Origin: a virus
IMG/VR virus record: IMGVR_UViG_3300031957_001484
Span: 1-36,844 of that record
Direction: 5' to 3' (one strand)
Length of the DNA: 36,844 bases
Made by a program: the position numbers and the translations under genes. Of this stretch, positions 1-4,705 are shown piece by piece (the first letter of the stretch is position 1; every line of letters starts with the position of its first letter). Under the pieces are notes generated by a model. The model saw only the letters and a list, made by a program, of their open reading frames with translations. It was not told the origin of the DNA and ran no database searches.

Positions 1-258
1 AGTGCTTTGCCCATATGGGCCACCCAATGATATCATAGTTTTTGAAGATAGATTACTATTACTAATAGAATAAGTCCTACCACTCAATGTGCTTTTTTGA
101 AGGGATTGATTTTTTATAGGTACTGGGCCTTTAGAGCTTTTACCACCAGCGTGAATATTGTACTTATCCAAGCTTTTAGTTGTTTTTCTTGCAGCTCTTT
201 CACGGGCTTTTTTCTTACCATAAGCTATGCCAGCTTTTATGAGTGTTCTTGCGACCAT
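1..258 (-). CDS. Small basic protein of unknown function, C-terminus cut by window edge
   Basis: Reading leftward from an ATG at 258-256, an open frame of 86 codons runs off the left edge without a stop. The visible protein starts MVARTLIKAGIAYGKKKARE and is strongly basic over its first 40 residues (many Lys and Arg), then becomes Ser/Gly/Asn-rich. I do not recognise the family. There is no convincing Shine-Dalgarno sequence, but a TATAAT hexamer lies 7 nt before the ATG, which suggests this is the first gene of a leftward transcript with almost no leader. The rightward reading frame across the same DNA (97-390) is less convincing. It could be a DNA-binding or virion protein because of the charge, but that is a guess. 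Confidence 0.6.
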   Translation of the reverse strand, partial: MVARTLIKAGIAYGKKKARERAARKTTKSLDKYNIHAGGKSSKGPVPIKNQSLQKSTLSGRTYSISNSNLSSKTMISLGGPYGQST

Positions 259-265
259 AAATTCT

Positions 266-271
266 ATTATA
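266..271 (-). promoter_or_regulatory. -10 box TATAAT next to the start codon at 258
   Basis: On the minus strand TATAAT spans 271 to 266 and is followed by 7 nt and then the ATG at 258. No good TTGACA-like -35 is visible at 16-18 nt, so either an activator helps or the match is chance in AT-rich DNA. The palindrome and repeat array at 343-450 lie roughly 70-180 nt upstream and could be where a regulator binds. Confidence 0.4.
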
Positions 272-342
272 TAGATTATTTTAACCCCCGACTACTATAC
301 CCAAATCAACATTTTTACACTACGCAAGGAAATATTGATATT

Positions 343-450
343 GTGGTGTATCTAGATACACCACGGATACACCATCAGATACACCACTAAATCGTCTAGA
401 AGTGTTGATATACAACAATAATAATCATCAGATACACCAGATACACCACT
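343..450. repeat. Iteron-like GATACACCA array with a 22-bp perfect palindrome
   Basis: Five direct copies of GATACACCA start at 355, 366, 378, 431 and 440, and one inverted copy (TGGTGTATC) lies at 344-352. The inverted copy and the first direct copy form a perfect palindrome over 343-364, with half-site GTGGTGTATCT followed by its exact reverse complement. The first three direct copies are 11-12 bp apart, about one helical turn, so a dimeric protein could bind them on the same face. A weaker imperfect dyad (TGTTG/CAACA) sits near 404-418. Such arrays are typical of operators or iteron origins. Confidence 0.85.
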
Positions 451-635
451 TTAGGGTCGTGATTAAAAAAAGTGCATAGGGGTCTAGATAATCTATATAG
501 TAGAAAATTAAACCCCTACACATCTAGGTTGTATTATTTACGCATTATGCATTACCCCCTAATAATCTAATACCCGCATTTGTTTGATTTTCAACCAGAC
601 AATGATATAATTCTGGTGTTTATATATAATATCTC

Positions 636-668
636 AAGGCCGTGTAGGGAGACTGAAGCGGCCTTTTT
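636..668. terminator. Terminator-like hairpin
   Basis: AAGGCCG (636-642) pairs perfectly with CGGCCTT (659-665) around a 16-nt loop and is followed on the plus strand by three further T residues. On the minus strand the hairpin is preceded by A residues, so the signal is better for rightward transcription, although it lies downstream of the leftward gene at 807. The 16-nt loop is long for an efficient intrinsic terminator. It could instead be an RNA processing or protein binding site. Confidence 0.45.
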
Positions 669-710
669 CCGTTGTCCGTTATCCATTTATACTATATACA
701 TAACACCTAT

Positions 711-763
711 GGGGTTACCCTTTTGGCATTTTTTCCCAGAGTTGTTTTAAGCTAGGTAACCCC
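711..763. repeat. 9-bp inverted repeat GGGGTTACC/GGTAACCCC
   Basis: GGGGTTACC at 711-719 is matched exactly in inverse by GGTAACCCC at 755-763, with a 35-nt T-rich spacer. The arms are G/C-rich against a very AT-rich background. It lies just downstream of the leftward gene ending at 807. The spacing is too wide for a standard terminator; a dimeric protein site or a recombination-type site is possible. Confidence 0.5.
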
Positions 764-806
764 TTACAAATTATGTCTGATACAAAATTTTTCTTATTGA
801 TGTTTT

Positions 807-995
807 TTAGCTGTGTAGCTTTATGGGGCTGGGTTTTTTTTGGCTAATTTTATGAAACAAATTAATTAACCTATACCATTCCTTCTTAAATTTAGGATCT
901 TTAGTTCGCCAGTAACTCCTACTAGCTTCATCTATTTTAAAGGAAAGTGCTGTACGTGCCATATAACAAAAATCCCCAAACCACGGATAATGCAA
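807..995 (-). CDS. Small hypothetical phage protein
   Basis: A 62-codon frame read from a TTG at 995; an internal ATG at 962 would give 51 residues (MARTALSFKIDEASRSYW...). Neither start has a clear Shine-Dalgarno site, so the start is uncertain. The protein is charged and aromatic-rich (WRTKDPKFKKEWYRLINLF) with a helical, amphipathic look. No domain recognised. It is the last gene of the leftward small-gene cluster before the gene-free control region. Confidence 0.5.
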   Translation of the reverse strand: MHYPWFGDFCYMARTALSFKIDEASRSYWRTKDPKFKKEWYRLINLFHKISQKKPSPIKLHS

Positions 996-1045
996 AATAA
1001 ACGGTTCTAGCCCAGTTTATTCTAAACATTGTACAAATTTCTTTT

Positions 1046-1267
1046 CTAATGCTCATCAAAAGGTCCCTTATAATTACAAATAAATCCTACCACTCTTTTT
1101 TTATCATAATAATGAAAAGATCTCTGTCCAAACAGTGGTGTTTTTTTTACAGTCATTTTTACATTCTTTTCATACCACGTGTAACAGCTTTCGTAAATAG
1201 TTATGTCATAAGTTTCTACCTTATTAGAAGATACTAAAATCAACAAACTAATAACTATTTCTTTCAT
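1046..1267 (-). CDS. Small probably exported protein
   Basis: 73 residues. The N-terminus MKEIVISLLILVSS is a short hydrophobic segment after a Lys, as in a signal peptide or membrane anchor, followed by a polar region with Cys at about 28 and 64 that could form a disulfide in the periplasm. The start ATG shares an ATGA overlap with the stop of the gene upstream (1264), so translation is probably coupled. No family recognised. A role in the envelope during infection is an inference from the signal only. Confidence 0.6.
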   Translation of the reverse strand: MKEIVISLLILVSSNKVETYDITIYESCYTWYEKNVKMTVKKTPLFGQRSFHYYDKKRVVGFICNYKGPFDEH

Positions 1268-1674
1268 GTCTTCTTCTTATCTTTTAAGTTTAATTTATAA
1301 CGAATCTGATCGATTCTTTCCTTAATAGTACGTCTTTCTTCTTTCGTATCTACTCCTCGATATTTTTTATATTCGTTTTTATATTCAATCCAATAACATT
1401 GAATTTCAGTAAAAACAATCACCTTATTCTTTAAACACCATTTATATCTTTCATGTACATGGTCAGCGTCTAAATTGGCTAAATCACATATAGTTTTAAA
1501 ATCATTACTATTACTTAAAAACCACTCATGAGCATCTTTTTTATTATAAGCCTCGTTCTTACCACCTAAAGTGTATAAGCAATCCTCAAACGCTTGAATC
1601 ACTATAGCTTGGAAAAGTCTATGCTGTGATGTATCAGGGGTTTTTAATATTTCTGTCGCAATATTAGTGCCCAT
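1264..1674 (-). CDS. Conserved phage protein of unknown function (136 aa)
   Basis: I place the start at the ATG 1674-1672 (MGTNIATEILK...), which overlaps the end of the upstream gene by 11 nt; a longer TTG start at 1704 is possible. The core HRLFQAIVIQAFEDCLYTL ... AHEWFLSNSNDFKTICDLA ... DADHVHERY resembles a small protein often seen in phages of alphaproteobacteria, with a pattern of Leu/Trp-Ala-Ile-Gln-Ala, a Trp-Leu-x-Ser-x-Asp-Phe segment and a Cys-x-Leu-Ala turn. The C-terminus is rich in Lys, Glu and Arg. The function of that group is not established to my knowledge. Membership is from memory of the pattern. Confidence 0.7.
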   Translation of the reverse strand: MGTNIATEILKTPDTSQHRLFQAIVIQAFEDCLYTLGGKNEAYNKKDAHEWFLSNSNDFKTICDLANLDADHVHERYKWCLKNKVIVFTEIQCYWIEYKNEYKKYRGVDTKEERRTIKERIDQIRYKLNLKDKKKT

Positions 1675-1858
1675 AATCTTTAATAAGTTGTTTGAGTAAC
1701 TCAAGATAAAAAGTCTCCATTTTCTTTTGTCGGAGATCTTTACTTGCTTGGTAGTCTAAGAAAATATCATTCATGAATGCAGTGCGTTCCAATCCACTCA
1801 TGTCTTTTACATCTTGTAAGCCAGCATCTCTTACACGATCAAATATACTCATCTGCAT
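1664..1858 (-). CDS. Small hypothetical protein
   Basis: 64 residues from the ATG at 1858 (MQMSIFDRVRDAGLQDVKDM...); a GTG two codons earlier and an ATG two codons later are alternatives. It is highly charged and predicted helical, ending ...YLELLKQLIKDYGH. The 11-nt overlap with the next gene suggests coupled translation of the pair. No domain recognised. Confidence 0.55.
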   Translation of the reverse strand: MQMSIFDRVRDAGLQDVKDMSGLERTAFMNDIFLDYQASKDLRQKKMETFYLELLKQLIKDYGH

Positions 1859-1905
1859 AACCACCAGTTTTGGAAAGACAATGATATGGATATAGTAACT
1901 GGTGG

Positions 1906-2154
1906 CTACACATTCTTAACTAAGGATAATCCCAACCTTTTTGCAGTTTGTTTTCGTCCTTGTCGCCAAGCTCTGTCAGTTTTATCTAAAAACTGTAAAC
2001 TAAAGTTCCCCATTCCAAAATCATTACCATTGTAAAGCTGAAACATTATAGATGTTAGTTCATCATAGGTTTTTTTGTTAGGACTTATCATCACTAATTT
2101 TTCTAAACCCTGATCAAACACATCACTTAATGGTTTTCGCTTTATTTCTTCCAA
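1906..2154 (-). CDS. Small hypothetical protein, TTG start with strong RBS
   Basis: 82 residues. The start is TTG at 2154-2152, chosen because AAGGAG lies at 2166-2161 with a 6-nt spacer, and there is no better ATG before the conserved-looking beginning MEEIKRKPLSDVFDQGLEK. The C-terminal WRQGRKQTAKRLGLSL is basic and could contact nucleic acid. No family recognised. It heads a short leftward run after a 163-nt gap that contains a hairpin. Confidence 0.6.
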   Translation of the reverse strand: MEEIKRKPLSDVFDQGLEKLVMISPNKKTYDELTSIMFQLYNGNDFGMGNFSLQFLDKTDRAWRQGRKQTAKRLGLSLVKNV

Positions 2155-2267
2155 AACAATCTCCTTAATTATTAATAAAAAAAGGTTTGTTCGCTGTTCG
2201 GTAATTTAAGTAGTTAGAAACCTCTACTTTTCATTAGGTTATGAGGAATACATCTTTGTTTAACAAA

Positions 2268-2305
2268 TGGTAGACACAAGATCAAGTATTAATTTGTGTC
2301 TACCA
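2268..2305 (-). terminator. 12-bp perfect stem-loop downstream of the 2318-2533 gene
   Basis: TGGTAGACACAA (2268-2279) and TTGTGTCTACCA (2294-2305) are perfect inverted arms with a 14-nt loop. It begins 13 nt past the stop codon of the leftward gene ending at 2318. In the leftward transcript it is followed by UUUGUUAAAC, a weak U-tract, so a terminator or RNA-stabilising hairpin is likely. As the arms are equal in DNA it could also be an operator for the gene starting at 2154. Confidence 0.5.
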
Positions 2306-2317
2306 CCCAATATGTAG

Positions 2318-2533
2318 TTATTTGCCGTTTAATTTTTTTTCGCCTTGGGCCAACAGCTCAGCCTTAAGCTTTTCTACTGATTTACCAGTCTTTTTAGCTA
2401 TTATCTTAAGTTCGGAGTCTGCTAATTTTGCAATCATTGCCCCTGGTCTTCTAAAACCTTTTGCACCCATAGCTGTAACTATTTTATAGGTATCTATGTC
2501 TACAGCTACACTTTTCCATTTGCTCGTGTCCAT
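2318..2533 (-). CDS. Small protein, ribbon-helix-helix-like
   Basis: 71 residues starting MDTSKWKSVAVDIDTYKIV, with a good Shine-Dalgarno (AGGGAG) about 8 nt before the ATG. The pattern is a short beta segment with alternating residues (WKSVAVDID), then a helix, then RRPGAMIAKLADSEL. This resembles the ribbon-helix-helix layout of small phage DNA-binding proteins. The C-terminal half is Lys-rich helix. If correct it would be a dimeric DNA-binding regulator and a candidate for the inverted repeats in this region. The assignment is tentative; the gene itself is likely real. Confidence 0.6.
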   Translation of the reverse strand: MDTSKWKSVAVDIDTYKIVTAMGAKGFRRPGAMIAKLADSELKIIAKKTGKSVEKLKAELLAQGEKKLNGK

Positions 2534-2697
2534 ATTTTATACTCCCTTTTTGTTTTACAATTAGTGTTCATGAGTCTCCAATGTTCATCAATAAAATGCT
2601 CATGGAAAGATCTATGGTTACCTTTTCTATTGAGCAATCTATTCATCGCATTAACTCTTCTACTTACCCAATCAGTTGCAGTTTGCTTTTGTGACAT
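2506..2697 (-). CDS. Small basic hypothetical protein
   Basis: 63 residues from the ATG at 2697 (MSQKQTATDWVSRRVNAMNR), chosen over an upstream start at 2730 because GGGAG lies 8 nt before it. The sequence is rich in Arg, Asn, His and Trp and strongly basic. It overlaps the next gene by 28 nt and the upstream lipoprotein gene by 26 nt. No family recognised. Confidence 0.55.
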   Translation of the reverse strand: MSQKQTATDWVSRRVNAMNRLLNRKGNHRSFHEHFIDEHWRLMNTNCKTKREYKIWTRANGKV

Positions 2698-2836
2698 TGT
2701 CTTCGCTCCCTTTTTCAATAAACCACACATAAGACCACTCGGTGCTATGTGGTGTACATTTTTTACCTAACTTAACTGAATATGTAGAACAACCTGTTAA
2801 GATTGCTGCTACAAATATTATCATTATTGTTTTCAT
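2672..2836 (-). CDS. Small lipoprotein
   Basis: 54 residues from the ATG at 2836, supported by AGGAG five nt upstream. The start MKTIMIIFVAAILTGCSTYS is a textbook lipoprotein signal: Lys, hydrophobic stretch, then the lipobox LTGC with Cys16 as the probable lipidated residue. The rest is short and polar with two more Cys. It would sit in the outer or inner membrane facing the periplasm. It follows by 7 nt a gene for a 35-residue membrane peptide. A spanin or superinfection-exclusion role is possible but unproven. Confidence 0.7.
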   Translation of the reverse strand: MKTIMIIFVAAILTGCSTYSVKLGKKCTPHSTEWSYVWFIEKGSEDNVTKANCN

Positions 2837-2843
2837 TTTTCTC

Positions 2844-2951
2844 CTAGTAAAGAATTCCATACACCAATAAACCAATCAAAAATAAAAATATTTTTGGTGG
2901 TAAGGCTATACAGAGTCCCATTAATACAAAATAACCAAATTGTTTCATCAT
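2844..2951 (-). CDS. 35-residue membrane peptide
   Basis: From the ATG at 2951 (overlapping the upstream stop as ATGA) the frame encodes MMKQFGYFVLMGLCIALPPK followed by IFLFLIGLLVYGILY and stops at 2844-2846. Almost the whole peptide is hydrophobic, with two short membrane stretches or one kinked one around PPK. GGGAG lies 10 nt before the ATG. Its stop codon TAG overlaps the Shine-Dalgarno of the lipoprotein gene. It is small enough to be missed by ORF finders. A holin-like or membrane-exclusion role is a guess. Confidence 0.6.
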   Translation of the reverse strand: MMKQFGYFVLMGLCIALPPKIFLFLIGLLVYGILY

Positions 2952-3241
2952 CGGTGGTTATCTCCCGATGCTTTCTCTAGATCCTGCTCATAAGTTCTAC
3001 ATTCGATCTCATCTCTAACTAGATCTGTAGCTAACCATTGATTGACAGGATATACAGGGGCAACATACACATCTACTTTTGTTGATGCCAATCGTTCTCT
3101 TTGATCTTTAAAGTGTTCTGAGTCATCACTTGTGACTGCACCTGTTTGATCGTGTGTATGTGTTTTGCTTAGGATTTCATCCATTTGTAAAACCCATTTT
3201 TTAAAGAGGTGTGAGCTTGATTTAAGTTTTAGTTCATCCAT
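2948..3241 (-). CDS. Hypothetical protein (97 aa)
   Basis: I choose the ATG at 3241 (MDELKLKSSSHLFKKWVLQM), preceded by GGAGG at 5 nt, over the TTG at 3253. The protein is hydrophilic with a central THTHDQTGAVTSDDSEHF segment and a helical charged C-terminus (EIECRTYEQDLEKASGDNHR). It overlaps the upstream gene by 13 nt and the membrane peptide gene by 4 nt. No family recognised. Confidence 0.65.
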   Translation of the reverse strand: MDELKLKSSSHLFKKWVLQMDEILSKTHTHDQTGAVTSDDSEHFKDQRERLASTKVDVYVAPVYPVNQWLATDLVRDEIECRTYEQDLEKASGDNHR

Positions 3242-3540
3242 GCTGTCCTCCAATCTTCAAACTTATCTAATATAATATCAAATAAAGAATAAAAACTTAC
3301 ATTTGCTCTAAACTGTTTAGCAAATACAGCTTTATCTAATTCAACACCATTATGATAAAGTTTAATTTCTCCACGATTTTTATCAAAAGTTATAAGTACA
3401 GCTTCTGTTTCTGCACCTATAGTCTGTATGATATCCGTTGGGTCATTTTTAAAATTGACCTCTTTTACGTTTGTTGTAGCTGCATCAAAATTGTCTATGA
3501 CATCTTTGACTAAGCTAGGTTTTTTATCATTGTCATCCAT
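3229..3540 (-). CDS. Hypothetical acidic protein (103 aa)
   Basis: Starts MDDNDKKPSLVKDVIDNFDA with a clear AGGAG Shine-Dalgarno 6 nt before the ATG. A middle segment, ETEAVLITFDKNRGEIKLYH, reads as beta strands. The C-terminus is helical (FYSLFDIILDKFEDWR). It is the first gene of the leftward small-gene run; the gene-free 70 bp upstream separates it from the rightward gene at 3611 and must hold the promoters. Not recognised. Confidence 0.65.
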   Translation of the reverse strand: MDDNDKKPSLVKDVIDNFDAATTNVKEVNFKNDPTDIIQTIGAETEAVLITFDKNRGEIKLYHNGVELDKAVFAKQFRANVSFYSLFDIILDKFEDWRTAWMN

Positions 3541-3610
3541 GTTATACTCCTATTGTTACCTTAAATTTATACTTACTTTAATATTAAATGCAAGGATTAA
3601 ATGGGAGATT

Positions 3611-3823
3611 ATGAAATTTATTTTAACCCTATATGTTTGTTCCTTTATAGATTTTACTTGTGCTACAGGTGTATCTTATCCTATGCAATTTGATACTTGG
3701 AGAGAGTGTGTTACCGCTGCACATCAAGAATCGCAAATTATTCTAAACTCCTTACCACCACAGATGGTAGAAGCTAATAGATTAGCCACTAAATATACCT
3801 GTCAACAGCTCCTGGGTGCATAG
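3611..3823 (+). CDS. Small exported protein
   Basis: 70 residues. The start is the ATG at 3611, preceded by GGGAG, and not the longer frame from 3428, which would run through the oppositely oriented gene. The N-terminus MKFILTLYVCSFIDFTCATG is a probable signal peptide. The mature part (YPMQFDTWRECVTAAHQE...YTCQQL) has two Cys that could pair in the periplasm. This kind of short Cys-containing exported protein is common in marine phages, but no function is known to me. Confidence 0.65.
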   Translation: MKFILTLYVCSFIDFTCATGVSYPMQFDTWRECVTAAHQESQIILNSLPPQMVEANRLATKYTCQQLLGA

Positions 3824-3825
3824 GG

Positions 3826-3855
3826 TTGTATTTTTGTCATAATTTGTTATATAAT
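3826..3855 (+). promoter_or_regulatory. Sigma70-like promoter TTGTAT-N18-TATAAT
   Basis: TTGTAT at 3826-3831 and TATAAT at 3850-3855 are 18 bp apart. The ATG of the next gene begins 5 nt after the -10 box, so transcription would start at or next to the A of the start codon. This fits the absence of a Shine-Dalgarno sequence before 3861 and predicts a leaderless message. Confidence 0.6.
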
Positions 3856-3860
3856 ATCTT

Positions 3861-4121
3861 ATGAAGAGTTATCGCGTTCAGATACGATCAGAAGGAAAGT
3901 ATTATGATGGGATAATTAAAGCTAACAATGATGCTGAGGCCTTGCAACAGTTTAAATTGAAGCTGACCAATGGTGAGATCACAGCACAGGATGAACCTCT
4001 TTATACTAAGAAAAGAGTTTTCATCTCATATGAGGAGCTAAAAGATGGCACTACAGAAGTTGATATCAGAAAAACTTCAGTTGGAGTCCAAATGGGCGGG
4101 TCAAGCGTTATCACAGGGTAG
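3861..4121 (+). CDS. Small hypothetical protein, probably leaderless
   Basis: 86 residues, MKSYRVQIRSEGKYYDGIIK..., with alternating beta-type residues followed by a helix (ANNDAEALQQFKLKL), like a small alpha/beta fold of the kind found in phage accessory proteins. It has no Shine-Dalgarno but lies directly behind a strong -10 box. Its last 77 nt overlap the next gene in another frame. Function unknown. Confidence 0.6.
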   Translation: MKSYRVQIRSEGKYYDGIIKANNDAEALQQFKLKLTNGEITAQDEPLYTKKRVFISYEELKDGTTEVDIRKTSVGVQMGGSSVITG

Positions 4122-4230
4122 AGTAACGACTGACATGAAGTGGATCGATATTAAAATTAAAGATCTAAAGAAAAGAATCAACGAACAAAGTGTTGTTGAT
4201 GCATCTGCAGGTCTTTTAGATAACAGCTAG
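4045..4230 (+). CDS. Small helical hypothetical protein overlapping its neighbour by 77 nt
   Basis: 61 residues, MALQKLISEKLQLESKWAGQ..., rich in Lys, Glu, Leu and Ile and probably a helical pair. GAGGAG lies 7 nt before the ATG and supports this start, even though it lies deep inside the upstream gene. Both frames look protein-like across the overlap. Function unknown. Confidence 0.6.
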   Translation: MALQKLISEKLQLESKWAGQALSQGRVTTDMKWIDIKIKDLKKRINEQSVVDASAGLLDNS

Positions 4231-4280
4231 AAAAAAAGACTAGCAACCTAATCAAAAATCGTTTATACCAAGGGGTATCT

Positions 4281-4463
4281 ATGCCTCAAAAAAAAGGAGA
4301 CTCTTATGCTGATATTCCTAACTATATTCGGCACTATGTTGAATCAACCGAACGAGGCCACATTATTAAAATTCTTACTGAAACAGGACTCCAAACCTAC
4401 AATTGTAAGTGGCCAAAATATAAAAGAGCAAACGACCTTACCCAAAAGAAAACCGAAGATTAA
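4281..4463 (+). CDS. Small hypothetical protein
   Basis: 60 residues, MPQKKGDSYADIPNYIRHYV..., with AAGGGG about 6 nt before the ATG. It is polar and basic. It ends 4 nt inside the convergent zinc-ribbon gene, so the two stop codons overlap tail to tail. No family recognised. Confidence 0.55.
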   Translation: MPQKKGDSYADIPNYIRHYVESTERGHIIKILTETGLQTYNCKWPKYKRANDLTQKKTED

Positions 4464-4705
4464 ATAATACCTAAATCTCTTAGTTCTTGCGGTGGCCGTT
4501 GTACGGTACACATTGGGCAGTCTACCTTAATCTTTTCAGATTCACTTGTGTCTTTCCACACCCAAATTTCTCTTAAATCCTGACATCTAAGACATTGATG
4601 TTTAGGTTTAGGTATATATTTTTCTTTTTCCATTTCTATCTTAGCTTCCCTAAATAATTTTAACATAGCTTTATAAGCACCACCACTGTTGTAATCATTA
4701 TTCAT
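4460..4705 (-). CDS. Zinc-ribbon protein
   Basis: 81 residues. Two CxxC pairs, Cys38/Cys41 (CLRC) and Cys63/Cys66 (CPMC), are 21 residues apart and typical of a structural zinc site. The N-terminal half is a charged helix. It overlaps the 3' end of the DNA polymerase gene by 8 nt and so is the last gene of the replication operon, which suggests a helper role in replication or transcription. Its exact role is unknown. Confidence 0.7.
   Translation of the reverse strand: MNNDYNSGGAYKAMLKLFREAKIEMEKEKYIPKPKHQCLRCQDLREIWVWKDTSESEKIKVDCPMCTVQRPPQELRDLGII

Larger units (their letters stand above)
259..806. other. 548-bp gene-free region with repeats and hairpins
   Basis: No convincing ORF on either strand. 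It holds the promoter-like box at 266-271, the GATACACCA repeat array (343-450), a terminator-like hairpin (636-668) and a 9-bp inverted repeat (711-719/755-763). It is the longest gene-free stretch in the window and separates two leftward gene sets. Its content fits a control region or replication origin, but nothing proves either. I saw no tRNA cloverleaf and no att core. Confidence 0.7.

Noticed and set aside
97-390. Rightward ORF of 97 codons at the left edge
   Set aside because: It runs across the opposite-strand partial gene and into the repeat array, has no Shine-Dalgarno site and reads as low-quality protein; the leftward frame 258-1 looks more like a gene.
343-450. CRISPR array
   Set aside because: The repeats are 9 bp with irregular 0-44 nt spacing and inverted copies, unlike CRISPR repeats and spacers.
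259-806. tRNA gene or att core in the left gene-free region
   Set aside because: No cloverleaf, no T-arm GTTCRA motif and no integrase in the window.
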